DNA of 24,564 nt from an uncultured Bacillaceae bacterium (GCA_937967685.1 CALBTX010000021.1:1-24564), one strand, 5' to 3'; shown: positions 1 to 7,953, counted from the stretch's first letter. The notes: generated by a model from the letters alone, not told the origin. Translations and numbers: made by a program.

Positions 1-2
1 CC

Positions 3-98
3 CCGCTGTTTATGACGCGTGAACAACAGTTGCTCCTTGTACAAGGCAAGCATGACGATATGAGCGCATCGATAGATCTTTTTCGGAAATATCGTTAA
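3..98 (+). CDS. 3' end of an unidentified gene cut by the window edge
   Basis: An open frame runs in from the left edge and ends at TAA 96-98, giving about 31 C-terminal residues that finish in LFRKYR. It has a normal protein-like composition, with no stop in the visible part. The next gene (SDR) is convergent, and its stop lies 65 bases downstream. I do not recognise the family from so short a tail, and no terminator hairpin is obvious between the two convergent genes. Confidence 0.5.
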   Translation, partial: PLFMTREQQLLLVQGKHDDMSASIDLFRKYR

Positions 99-163
99 AC
101 GGATGTGATTATTGTATGCGCCTTTCAATTTGACTTTTTGTTCGGTGCCGGTCAACTTGATGT

Positions 164-943
164 TCAAAGCGATGAACCCTTTCTTTTTTCCAGCACATTT
201 AATCCTCCGCTCACTTCAATCACACTTCCCGTAATAAAATCGGAATCTTCAGCACATAAAAATTGCACCACCCGGGCCACATCTTCCCCTGTTCCCGGCC
301 GGCCAACGGGGGCCGTGTGTTCTTGTTCCCCACTTTCCCTCACTTCTGAAATCCTTTTTTGTTTATTATCACCAATAATATCACCGGGACAAACCATGTT
401 CACCGTAATGCCGGATGAACTTTCTTCCCGGGCAAGCGTTTTCGTTAAAGAGACGAGTCCGACCTTGGCGCTGGCAAACGCCCCCCGGTACATCCAGGCT
501 GCTGCCTGGCCGGCCTGATTAAAGCCGAACGTGATGATTCTCCCCCATTTGTTGCGGCGCATGAGAGGAATCACCTCCCGACACAAGTAAAAAACGGATG
601 ATAAGTTGCCATCAATCATCAGACGCCATTCTTCATCGGTATACCCCACCAATTTCTTCCGTTCAAATATATACGGACCGGCATTATTGATCAACATGTC
701 CACCCTGCCGAACTGACGAACCGTCTCGCAAACGATTTTCCGGCAATCTTCCATGCGGGAAACATCCCCTTGAACAACTTCACATTTTACGCCCAATGCG
801 CGAACTTGTTCTCGAAGCTGGTATGCTTCTTCCCTGCTTGAACGGTAATTGATCATCAGTTGCCGGCCTTGACGGGCAAGCGCCAATACGGTTTGCACAC
901 CCAAGCCGCTGGCGCTTCCCGTTACCAAAGCCACACGTTTCAA
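164..943 (-). CDS. SDR-family oxidoreductase-like protein lacking the catalytic Tyr and Ser
   Basis: A 259-residue classical short-chain dehydrogenase/reductase fold. The nucleotide-binding motif TGSASGLG (residues 8-15), D60, NNAG (86-89), N113 and the PG motif after strand six (187-188) are present. The usual YxxxK site reads FASAK: F156 replaces the catalytic Tyr and K160 is kept. The position 13 residues upstream, normally the catalytic Ser, is Q143, and there is no Ser in the RIITFGFNQ stretch. The start is TTG at 943 with GAGGTGA upstream. It is the last gene of a cysH-sat-SDR operon, 25 bases after sat. The cofactor site looks usable (NAD(P)H inferred), but standard SDR acid-base chemistry should be impaired. 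It may be a non-catalytic or altered-chemistry member. The substrate is unknown. Confidence 0.88.
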   Translation of the reverse strand: MKRVALVTGSASGLGVQTVLALARQGRQLMINYRSSREEAYQLREQVRALGVKCEVVQGDVSRMEDCRKIVCETVRQFGRVDMLINNAGPYIFERKKLVGYTDEEWRLMIDGNLSSVFYLCREVIPLMRRNKWGRIITFGFNQAGQAAAWMYRGAFASAKVGLVSLTKTLAREESSSGITVNMVCPGDIIGDNKQKRISEVRESGEQEHTAPVGRPGTGEDVARVVQFLCAEDSDFITGSVIEVSGGLNVLEKRKGSSL

Positions 944-968
944 TTGTTCTCACCTCTCATCCTGCGAG

Positions 969-2129
969 TCACATTAAAAGTTTTTTTTGCATCCCTCTCC
1001 TCAACATCTCAGCCACTTCTGGGCGCGTAAATTCCGGGGGCAACGACTCCCCATTGCTCAACATTTTCCGCACTTTTGTTCCAGACAGTTTCAAATGATC
1101 CCGTTCATCATGAGGACACGTTTTGAAAGACGTCATCCCACCGCAAGCACGGCAATAAAAGGCATGTTCAAAACATAATGGTTCAATCCCTAAATCCTCG
1201 TTGGCAAATTCACCAAAAATTTTTTGAGCATCATACGTTCCGTAATAATCTCCCACCCCGGCGTGATCACGTCCGACGATGAAGTGTGTGCAACCGTAAT
1301 TTTTGCGGACCAAAGCGTGCAAAACAGCTTCCCGCGGTCCCGCATAACGCATTGAAGCGGGATACACACCTAACCAGACGCGATCTTTCGGGTAATATTT
1401 GTCCAGTAAAATGCGATAGCTCGCCAGCCGAATATCGGCGGGAATGTCATCTGCTTTCGTTTCCCCAACGAGAGGATGTATAAATAATCCATCCACCATT
1501 TCCAGTGCACATTTCTGGATGTATTCATGGGCCCGGTGGATCGGATTGCGCGTTTGGAACCCGACCACTTTTTGCCAACCGAATTCCTGAAAGAGATGTC
1601 TCGTTTCTGTGGGCGTAAAATAAACTTCTTCAAATCCTTTCGGCTGCGGCCGTTCAAGGACGTCCAGCTTCCCACCGACATATACGGAAGGTCTTTCATA
1701 CACTCGGCGCACACCTGGGTGGGCGTCACCCTCGGTTCGAAAAACGTGACGCACTTCTTTTCCTTTATCGGGTCGATACACATCTTCGACGGTGAGGATG
1801 GCATAGTCAACCCCGTCAGGCCCTTGCAGAACCACTTTTTCGCCTGTCTGCATTGATGCGGCGGTTTGTTCATCCACAGATAAAGTTATGGGAATGGGCC
1901 AAATTGTTCCATCTGTCAGTCTCATATTTTCAATGACCGATTCATAGTCGCGCTGTCCGAGAAAGCCTTGAAGGGGGGAAAAAGCGCCTGTGGCCAAACA
2001 TTCGATATCGGAAAGCACCCACCGGTCGACGCTCAATGTTTTGAGCGAAGGGATTTCAGACAGTAAGTTCTGCTTTTGTTCACCGTTCACTTCCAGATTT
2101 ATCAATTCGCCTCCATGTGGACTGATCAC
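969..2129 (-). CDS. sat: Sulfate adenylyltransferase (ATP sulfurylase)
   Basis: Catalyses ATP + sulfate to adenylylsulfate (APS) + PPi in the cytoplasm, the first step of sulfate assimilation. Visible motifs: QTRNPIHRAHE (catalytic HxxH loop), GRDHAGVGDYYG, and a C-terminal zinc-type cluster CRACGGM...CPH followed by LSGTKVRKML. I chose the GTG at 2129 (386 residues, starting MISPHGGELIN), because AAGGGG lies 8 bases upstream and the PHGG segment is close to the N terminus in Bacillus homologues. An in-frame ATG at 2156 would add 9 residues and overlap cysH. The gene starts 5 bases after the cysH stop, so the two are surely co-transcribed and probably translationally coupled. No APS kinase (cysC) lies in the operon, which suggests that APS is used directly by CysH. 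Confidence 0.96.
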   Translation of the reverse strand: MISPHGGELINLEVNGEQKQNLLSEIPSLKTLSVDRWVLSDIECLATGAFSPLQGFLGQRDYESVIENMRLTDGTIWPIPITLSVDEQTAASMQTGEKVVLQGPDGVDYAILTVEDVYRPDKGKEVRHVFRTEGDAHPGVRRVYERPSVYVGGKLDVLERPQPKGFEEVYFTPTETRHLFQEFGWQKVVGFQTRNPIHRAHEYIQKCALEMVDGLFIHPLVGETKADDIPADIRLASYRILLDKYYPKDRVWLGVYPASMRYAGPREAVLHALVRKNYGCTHFIVGRDHAGVGDYYGTYDAQKIFGEFANEDLGIEPLCFEHAFYCRACGGMTSFKTCPHDERDHLKLSGTKVRKMLSNGESLPPEFTRPEVAEMLRRGMQKKLLM

Positions 2130-2134
2130 CCCGC

Positions 2135-2839
2135 TCACCCCTTGTGTAAACCGCATTCAGTTTTTTCATGTCCCGACCAGCGACCCGCACGTTCATCCTC
2201 TCCCAGCTTTACGGGTTTAGTGCACACACTGCAGCCGATGCTCGGATAGTGTTGATCATGCAACGGATTATAGGGCAGATCGTGGGCGCGAATATAAGTC
2301 CACACGTCTTCTTTCGTCCAGCCGACTAAAGGATTGACCTTCATAAGAGAAAAAAGATGATCCCACTCGACAACCTTGGCGTTGGCTCGTGTTGGTGACT
2401 GTTCCCGCCTGATGCCGGTGATCCAGGCCCGATATTTGTTAAGTATTTGTTTCAGAGGGTTTACTTTGCGCAACTGGCAACATAAGTTAGGGTTATGTTC
2501 CCATAAATTTGCCCCGTACGTTGCCGCCTGCTCGGCCAGAGTGAGTTCCGCTTTGACCACAATAAATGTGAAATCATACTTTTGTTCCAATTTCTCTTTT
2601 GTGGCGTACGTTTCTTCAAAATGTTTATCCGTATCCAAAAAGAAAACTTTGGGCCGGCTGGTGATTCGGGTGAGCTGATCGAGGATGACCAAATCTTCCG
2701 GACCACAGCTGCAAGCGAGCACCATTTCATCTCCGAATGTATCCACAGCCCAGCGCAAAATGGTTTCCACCGGCTCTCTCTCCAAAAGGGCCGCCTGATT
2801 TAACAGCTGTTCTTTTTCCATACTGTCTACTTCGTTCAT
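2135..2839 (-). CDS. cysH: Phosphoadenylyl-/adenylyl-sulfate reductase
   Basis: Reduces (P)APS to sulfite with thiol electrons (thioredoxin in the family). The 234 residues show SCGPEDLVILD (43-53, PP-loop-type fold), FFLDTDKHFEET, the paired C120-C121, C203-x2-C206, and a C-terminal ECGLH with C229 as the expected catalytic nucleophile. The CC...CxxC pattern is the 4Fe-4S signature of APS-type reductases, so APS is the likely substrate, although Bacillus enzymes can accept PAPS too (family knowledge). The start is ATG 2839 with GGGAGG upstream; a second ATG six codons in is possible. It is the first gene of the cysH-sat-SDR operon. The leader shows no S-box or T-box that I can recognise. Confidence 0.95.
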   Translation of the reverse strand: MNEVDSMEKEQLLNQAALLEREPVETILRWAVDTFGDEMVLACSCGPEDLVILDQLTRITSRPKVFFLDTDKHFEETYATKEKLEQKYDFTFIVVKAELTLAEQAATYGANLWEHNPNLCCQLRKVNPLKQILNKYRAWITGIRREQSPTRANAKVVEWDHLFSLMKVNPLVGWTKEDVWTYIRAHDLPYNPLHDQHYPSIGCSVCTKPVKLGEDERAGRWSGHEKTECGLHKG

Positions 2840-3022
2840 TGCTTAGCTCCCTCCCCATTCTTTCCGTATCAGCATATGCCTATCTCCCCAGAGCTGCCAC
2901 CCTCGCTTTTAAAAACTTAGGCTGGTTCAAGAACTAAAAAAGCTCATATTTCAGTTCCTCTGTGGAATACTACCATGACATAAAACTGGATGGAAAAAGG
3001 AATCAGGCAAGGAGGAGCAGCT

Positions 3023-4267
3023 TTGTCACAAGACAAGAAAACATTGGATTTAATTACATTAGCAAGCATACCATTTATTATGGTTTTGGGAAACTCCATG
3101 TTGATTCCGATCCTGCCGCAAATCCAGAGAGAATTAAATTTAAGCCAACTGCAAGTCAGTCTGATTATCACCGTCTTCAGTTTTGCAGCGGCCTTAATGA
3201 TCCCTTTTGTCGGCTTTATGTCCGATCATTTCGGACGTAAAAAAGTGATCATTCCCTCATTGATTTTATTTGGGATCGGCAGTATTATGGCCGGCTTGGC
3301 CGCCTGGTTTCTCGAAGACAGTCCGGCATACTGGACCATGATGGGGGGCAGAGCGCTGCAAGGCATTTCAGCCGCCGGCATGACGCCGGTGACGATGGCC
3401 TTGGTGGGCGACTTGTTTAAAGGAGGCGAGCAAAGCAAAGCGTTGGGCATCATCGAAGCAACGAACGGTTTGGGGAAAGTGGCCAGTCCTATTCTCGGTG
3501 TACTCATCGCTTCCATCGTTTGGTTTGCCCCCTTCTTCGCTTTCCCGGTGCTTTGTTTCCTCACGGTGTTCGCCATGATTTTCTGGACGAAGGAACCCGA
3601 GCCGAAGAAGGAACCGCAAAAATTGAAGGCGTACTTCGACTCTGTCATAAATGTGTTTAAAACAGAAGGACGCTGGCTCGTAGCGGCATTTTTTGCAGGG
3701 ACGGTCGGTCTGTTCGTTCTTTTTGGACTTCTTTTTTATTTATCCGACATTTTGGAGATACGTTACAATATCACGGGAATCAATAAAGGCTATATATTGG
3801 CTATCCCCCTTTTGGCCATGGTCACCACTTCGTATCTGACAGGCAGAATGATCAAAAAAAAGTTCCCCTTAATGAAAAGCTTAGTCCTGGTTGGTTTGTT
3901 CCTGATGGCCTCATCGTTGATCCCCATGATTTTTTTTCACCAGCTTTGGTTTTTATGTTCGTTCCTCGTGCTCACTGGTTTGGGAACCGGCCTGCTGCTG
4001 CCATGCATCAACAGTTTTATCACCGGTTCTGTAGATCAAAGCAAACGGGGAATGATCACCTCGCTCTATGGAGGTGTTCGTTTTGCAGGCGTCGCTTTTG
4101 GGCCCCCTGTCTTCGGATGGTTAATGACCATCGAAGAATGGATTCTCTTTGGCAGTAATGCGGTGCTATTGCTGTTAACCTTGCTCTGGGCTTTTTGGGC
4201 CATTCAGGTTAAGGAACGGGGAGGAGAAGAACAGACAAACGGCTGGAAACGCGTCTCTTTCTCCTGA
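3023..4267 (+). CDS. MFS drug/metabolite exporter, DHA1-like, 12 predicted TM segments
   Basis: A major facilitator superfamily permease of about 414 residues. Motif A reads GFMSDHFGRKK between TM2 and TM3, a motif-C-like GIIEATNGLGKVASPILG lies in TM5, and a charged loop (KEPEPKKEPQK) separates the halves. It most resembles Bacillus proton-coupled antiporters of the YfmO/Bmr kind; the substrate is unknown. I chose TTG 3023 because AAGGAGGAG ends 5 bases before it; an ATG at 2990 lacks such a site. It is divergent from cysH and followed by a clear terminator, so it is monocistronic. Its place between sulfate-reduction genes and a sulfate/phosphate permease could mean export of a sulfur compound, but this is context only. 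Confidence 0.9.
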   Translation: MSQDKKTLDLITLASIPFIMVLGNSMLIPILPQIQRELNLSQLQVSLIITVFSFAAALMIPFVGFMSDHFGRKKVIIPSLILFGIGSIMAGLAAWFLEDSPAYWTMMGGRALQGISAAGMTPVTMALVGDLFKGGEQSKALGIIEATNGLGKVASPILGVLIASIVWFAPFFAFPVLCFLTVFAMIFWTKEPEPKKEPQKLKAYFDSVINVFKTEGRWLVAAFFAGTVGLFVLFGLLFYLSDILEIRYNITGINKGYILAIPLLAMVTTSYLTGRMIKKKFPLMKSLVLVGLFLMASSLIPMIFFHQLWFLCSFLVLTGLGTGLLLPCINSFITGSVDQSKRGMITSLYGGVRFAGVAFGPPVFGWLMTIEEWILFGSNAVLLLLTLLWAFWAIQVKERGGEEQTNGWKRVSFS

Positions 4268-4281
4268 TCTCCATCGACAAC

Positions 4282-4328
4282 AAAATCCTTCTCGCTGCTC
4301 CATGAAATCAGCAGGGAAGGATTTTTTC
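4282..4328 (+). terminator. Rho-independent terminator of the MFS gene
   Basis: The arms AAAATCCTTC and GAAGGATTTT enclose a second pairing CTGCT/AGCAG, followed by a T run. It starts 15 bases after the MFS stop codon. Confidence 0.85.
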
Positions 4329-4396
4329 TCTGTTCAAGTATGTGATGTCCAGTTTGATGATGTCCAACTTTGCCCAAATGTACGCCATCAACCTTT

Positions 4397-4705
4397 TCAA
4401 GACGAGGGAGCGTGCAAATATTTTTGTAAATCGATCATCTCTCCCCCGCAATACATGTATACACACGGATCTTCATTCGCTCCGCAAGCCTCCTTCAGTC
4501 CAGCAACAAATTTTAAAGAAATATCAATAAAATTTTGTTTTTCGCCGATATCTTGCAAATGTCCAAGCACATACAAATCACCGTTTGACTGATAAATGTA
4601 CACCAAATGACCGAGCGCCCTATCTTCATTCGTGACAACGTTTAAAATTTCGGCAGATTCCGTGCGAAACCGAGGCTTTAAAAAGAGCAATAAGGCCACC
4701 CCCAT
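4397..4705 (-). CDS. Small hypothetical protein, possibly 5'-frameshifted
   Basis: 102 residues that I do not recognise. It has a hydrophobic start (VALLLFL), then a soluble-looking mix with GDLYVLGHLQDIGEKQNF and a cysteine-containing tail (CGANEDPCVYMYCGG). It follows the PiT permease on the same strand with a 57-base gap, so it is probably co-transcribed. The start is uncertain: there is no Shine-Dalgarno before ATG 4705. The frame that reaches the GGGGG run at 4699-4703 from upstream encodes a protein-like stretch (LEYFYLLLDTLKEQQQWG) that would join this ORF after a one-base shift. It could therefore be a longer gene with a frameshift or a sequencing error, or simply a weakly translated short gene. 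Confidence 0.5.
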   Translation of the reverse strand: MGVALLLFLKPRFRTESAEILNVVTNEDRALGHLVYIYQSNGDLYVLGHLQDIGEKQNFIDISLKFVAGLKEACGANEDPCVYMYCGGEMIDLQKYLHAPSS

Positions 4706-4762
4706 TGTTGCTGCTCTTTTAAGGTATCCAGCAGGAGATAAAAATATTCTAGCTGAGTTACA

Positions 4763-5815
4763 TTAAACAAGCTGTTGTTGACCGTTTTTGATCCTGATCA
4801 CTTCCAAATAAAACAGGGCTAAAATGAACAGCATCATCGGATAGGGATTTTCTAAAATAAACAAATAAAACAAGGAATAAGAAATCATCAGCGCAAATAG
4901 CGGGGAAATAATCCACACTAGAATAATCCGCTTGACAACCGGGTGTTTCCAAATACTGCCGTTTGGATCCTGGCTCCTGCCAATGCCCATAATGGACATC
5001 GTTGTCGCCTGTGTTAATGGAACGGGAATGCCGAAACATGAAGCGACGATGACGAGCGTGCCGCCGGTAAACGACACCGCACTTCCTTGTAACAAGGACA
5101 GCGACGTGATCTTCTTCGCATTCGTTTCCAAAACTGGTCCCCCCAGCGCAATTGATCCTATGGCCATACTGATAGCGCCGAGGAGCAAACCGTGATCCAA
5201 GGAAACGATCCCTGATGCAATCAGGGGACCAATGGCGTTGGCCACATTATTCATGCCTGCGGCAAACGCTTCATAACAACCGAAAAAAATGAGAAAAAGA
5301 ATGCATATTTGTCGGACCATTTTTTTGCCCATATGCTTGGACAACCAATGATCTTCCAGGCGTTGAATCCCTTTTCCCAATCCTCTGGCCAGCCAGTAGG
5401 CCGTCACCGGTAAGATTATCCAAACCAACATAATCCCTAAGACATGCCAAACAAAAATGTCTCCGTGGACAAGCCCGATGCCAATGAGTGAACCGACCGT
5501 CACCTCACTGGTGGACAGCGGTATACCCATTTTGTTGGAAGTAAACAATGTGATGCTCGCCGAGGCCATAACAAGAACGGCAACAGGCACAGTGACAATG
5601 TTTTCAGGAACGACCCCCGAGCTGACCGTCTCTGCGACCTCGCCCCCGCCCCAAAGAGCGCCACACAGCGCAACGATACCGACCATGGCGACGGCAACAG
5701 TCCTTTTTTTTACTGCTCCCGCTCCGTAAGCCGCACCCATAGCCGCCGCCGTTCCACTCGCTCCAATATTCATGGCAAAAAAACAAGAAAATAAGACAAC
5801 AAAGACAAACAACAC
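4763..5815 (-). CDS. cysP: PiT-family inorganic anion permease, probably sulfate permease CysP
   Basis: A 350-residue polytopic membrane protein of the inorganic phosphate transporter family. The duplicated family signature is visible as NIGASGTAAAMGAAYGAG near residue 16 and AAGMNNVANAIGPLIASG in the second half, each starting a bundle of TM helices. Bacillus CysP is a sulfate permease of this family with nearly the same length. The neighbouring sat/cysH and comA favour sulfate over phosphate (inference). The GTG start at 5815 has GGAGG 8 bases upstream. It is divergent from comA across a 159-base region that holds a large hairpin, which would lie in the 5' leader if transcription starts upstream of it. 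Confidence 0.85.
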   Translation of the reverse strand: MLFVFVVLFSCFFAMNIGASGTAAAMGAAYGAGAVKKRTVAVAMVGIVALCGALWGGGEVAETVSSGVVPENIVTVPVAVLVMASASITLFTSNKMGIPLSTSEVTVGSLIGIGLVHGDIFVWHVLGIMLVWIILPVTAYWLARGLGKGIQRLEDHWLSKHMGKKMVRQICILFLIFFGCYEAFAAGMNNVANAIGPLIASGIVSLDHGLLLGAISMAIGSIALGGPVLETNAKKITSLSLLQGSAVSFTGGTLVIVASCFGIPVPLTQATTMSIMGIGRSQDPNGSIWKHPVVKRIILVWIISPLFALMISYSLFYLFILENPYPMMLFILALFYLEVIRIKNGQQQLV

Positions 5816-5870
5816 ACCAATCCCCTCCGTTCACAACCTCTTTCTATTAAATGAACTTGGGCTGAGCAAG

Positions 5871-5915
5871 GTGCCTAGGGCATCAGCCTATTTTAGGATA
5901 GATGCCCGTAGGCAC
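5871..5915. promoter_or_regulatory. Large hairpin / dyad in the divergent cysP-comA region
   Basis: GTGCCTA-GGGCATC (5871-5884) pairs with GATGCCC-g-TAGGCAC (5901-5915): 14 base pairs with one bulge. A further CCTA/TAGG pairing sits inside the loop. Neither side has a T run and both flanking genes point away, so it is not an ordinary terminator. It could be a leader structure of the cysP transcript or a DNA operator shared by both genes. I do not recognise a known riboswitch. Confidence 0.6.
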
Positions 5916-5974
5916 TCATCTACGTGACCCGGCATATATTGATGACGTAAACCTGTTGCCAAAGGAGATTAGTC

Positions 5975-6781
5975 ATGTCTATCCAGAAAATGAACAACTC
6001 GTGGTCGCCCTCATTCATCGATCCGTCAGCGACACGTTTCTGCAAACCACGTCATACAGGCGTAACGATGGTCATGGATAAAGGACTCGGTCTGACCCAA
6101 TTTACAGATCTGCTGCAAACCACTTCGGAATATATTGATTTCATCAAGCTGGGATTCGGCACTTCAGCTCTGTACCCTCCTGCTATTTTGCATGAAAAAA
6201 TTCAGCGGGCTCAACAGCATCAGGTCACCGTTTATCCCGGAGGAACTTTTTTTGAACTGGCTTATGTTCAAGGAAAGATGGAAGAATATTTCGCAAAGGC
6301 GCAAGAATGGGGATTTGATACCGTTGAAATTTCAGACGGTTCCATCCATTTAACTCGAGCAGAAAGAGATGCAGCCATCCTAACAGCCAAAAAAATCGGG
6401 TTGCATGTCATCAGCGAATGCGGCAAAAAAGCGAGTGGTTCAAGCATTGAAGAAGAGGAAATGAAACACACGCTGACACGCGACTTGGAATGCGGGGCCA
6501 AATATATGCTGATTGAAGGAAGAGAATCAGGGAACAACGTCGGGATTTATGATGCGAACGGTCAGATTGATGCCCGCTTCATTCACGAAATAAAACAAAC
6601 CTTGGGCGATTTTAAGGACGTTTTGATCTGGGAAGCCCCTCAAAAACATCAGCAGGTCACTTTGATCAAATCCTTCGGAACAAACGTTAATCTGGGCAAT
6701 ATTCCTCCCCAGGAAGTTTTCTCCCTGGAATCATTAAGACGGGGGCTGCGTTCTGACACTTTCAGCGGTCAACGGCGATAG
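5975..6781 (+). CDS. comA: Phosphosulfolactate synthase
   Basis: Adds sulfite to phosphoenolpyruvate to form (R)-2-phospho-3-sulfolactate. In methanogens this begins coenzyme M synthesis; in Bacillus the homologue YitD serves sulfolactate formation during sporulation (family knowledge). The 268-residue TIM-barrel protein shows KPRHTGVTMVMDKGLG, KLGFGTSALYP, VYPGGTFFELA, VEISDGSI, SECGKK and IEGRESG, which are family hallmarks. The ATG at 5975 has AAAGGAG 7 bases upstream. A CATATATT sequence about 45 bases before the start resembles a sporulation sigma -10 element, but I cannot confirm a -35. Sulfite would come from the Sat/CysH pair encoded 3 kb away. The phosphatase ComB and dehydrogenase ComC are not in the window. 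Confidence 0.94.
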   Translation: MSIQKMNNSWSPSFIDPSATRFCKPRHTGVTMVMDKGLGLTQFTDLLQTTSEYIDFIKLGFGTSALYPPAILHEKIQRAQQHQVTVYPGGTFFELAYVQGKMEEYFAKAQEWGFDTVEISDGSIHLTRAERDAAILTAKKIGLHVISECGKKASGSSIEEEEMKHTLTRDLECGAKYMLIEGRESGNNVGIYDANGQIDARFIHEIKQTLGDFKDVLIWEAPQKHQQVTLIKSFGTNVNLGNIPPQEVFSLESLRRGLRSDTFSGQRR

Positions 6782-6850
6782 ACGTAGCGCATAATTCCCA
6801 TCCCCTGCTCATACGCTCTACTAAGGACAGGTGGACAGGGGTTAAGGAGA

Positions 6851-7306
6851 ATGAAAGCAGAAATCATACTCGTCGTTCTGATCGTTATCGGTATCATCGG
6901 ACGCTCCCCCATTATTTCTACAGCGGCCAGTCTGCTGCTCATTTTGAAACTGTCGGCTTTGGATCACTATTTCCCAATGATCGAAAGAAGAGGACTGGAA
7001 CTTGGGTTGCTGTTTCTTATGTTGTCCGTTCTCGTTCCGTTTGCCACGGAAAAAGTGAGCTGGCACGACATCAGCTCACTGTTTACTTCCTGGTATGGTG
7101 TATTGGCCTTGGCAGGCGGTGCATTAGCCACTTATATGAACGGCAAAGGCTTGGACCTGTTGAAATTGGAGCCCGAATTGATCATCGGGCTTGTCGTCGG
7201 CAGTATATTTGGGATTGTTTTCTTAAAAGGCGTTCCCGTCGGTCCGCTGATGGCGGCGGGTATTACCGTATTTTTTCTGAAGATATTCGAATTGTTCTGG
7301 AAATAA
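6851..7306 (+). CDS. DUF441 family membrane protein
   Basis: A 151-residue, very hydrophobic protein with about four TM helices, matching the DUF441 (YtwI) family in length and in GRSPIISTAASLLLILK, GLLFLMLSVLVPFA and KGVPVGPLMAAGI. The function is unknown in all members I recall. It lies 69 bases after comA on the same strand, so it may be co-transcribed. The AAGGAG is only one base from ATG 6851, which is tight. An upstream CCCCTG (6802-6807) can pair with CAGGGG (6836-6841) just before the start, so translation may be weak or structure-controlled. No strong terminator separates it from the convergent methyltransferase gene. Confidence 0.85.
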   Translation: MKAEIILVVLIVIGIIGRSPIISTAASLLLILKLSALDHYFPMIERRGLELGLLFLMLSVLVPFATEKVSWHDISSLFTSWYGVLALAGGALATYMNGKGLDLLKLEPELIIGLVVGSIFGIVFLKGVPVGPLMAAGITVFFLKIFELFWK

Positions 7307-7350
7307 TACAAACGTTGTTCGGCCAACCATTGACACCCGAGCGGAGACCT

Positions 7351-7857
7351 CTATTTCAGTGTGTCGTTAAGCGCTCTTTCTTCCACCGGGATGCGGATGC
7401 CTAACAGAACAACCGCGTTTAAAACGGAAAAAATGACAGCCGTCCAATACGCCTGGAAGATCAGTGGAATGACCAAAATTTCAATAGCAACCGTCACATA
7501 GTTCGGATGCTTCAGGAACCGGTACGGACCTGTGCGCACCACGTCTTTCGGCAATACGATAATTCTCGTATTCCAGCGCCTGCCCAAAGACTTAATGCTC
7601 CAGAACCTCAGACATTGAGCCAAGATGAAGACGAGCAAAGGGAGCCATCCCCACTCCGCCATCTCCTTCTCACCAATATAAACCTCTGCCACAAGGGAAA
7701 ACAAAAACATGACGTGCAGCGAAACGATGTATTTATAATGTTCACGGCCGACTTCATACGCCCCGCGCGCTTTCATCCACGCTTCATTTTTCTTGGCGAT
7801 ATACAGTTCGACCAACCTTTGTAAAATGATGAAACTGATCAACAGTGTAAAAAACAT
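7351..7857 (-). CDS. bpsB: Isoprenylcysteine carboxyl methyltransferase-family protein (BpsB-like)
   Basis: A 168-residue membrane protein with about four to five TM helices and the ICMT SAM-binding tail: RTGPYRFLKHPNYV, then the RIPVEERAL motif at the C terminus. In B. subtilis the homologue BpsB (YpbQ) O-methylates alkylpyrones made by the type III polyketide synthase BpsA. The same order, PKS then methyltransferase, is found here with a 79-base gap, which supports that assignment. The ATG start at 7857 has GGAGGA 5 bases upstream. It probably acts in the membrane on a lipid-like polyketide, in sporulation or envelope physiology. Confidence 0.85.
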   Translation of the reverse strand: MFFTLLISFIILQRLVELYIAKKNEAWMKARGAYEVGREHYKYIVSLHVMFLFSLVAEVYIGEKEMAEWGWLPLLVFILAQCLRFWSIKSLGRRWNTRIIVLPKDVVRTGPYRFLKHPNYVTVAIEILVIPLIFQAYWTAVIFSVLNAVVLLGIRIPVEERALNDTLK

Positions 7858-7916
7858 GCTGTCCTCCGAATCATGTTTCAGTCATCGTGCCCAAATATTT
7901 TCAAATGTATCGTTAA

Positions 7917-7953
7917 TTTATATCCATTTCAACATTTTATATCCATTTCAACA
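7917..7953. repeat. 19-bp tandem duplication at the 3' end of the polyketide synthase gene
   Basis: TTTATATCCATTTCAACA occurs at 7917-7934 and again at 7936-7953. On the minus strand the first-read copy contains the last codons (LKWI) and the TAA stop of bpsA. The second copy follows the stop, so the protein end and stop are duplicated in the intergenic space. Confidence 0.9.

Noticed and set aside
1370..1873. 167-codon minus-strand frame inside sat
   Set aside because: Out-of-frame shadow of sat; the sat frame carries all family motifs.
2860..2910. AGGGTGG word in the cysH leader, suggestive of a T-box
   Set aside because: The following bases do not match the T-box core, there is no terminator/antiterminator, and the leader is too short.
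4302..4592. Plus-strand frames after the MFS terminator
   Set aside because: They start inside the terminator and run antisense to the small unknown gene, with no ribosome site.
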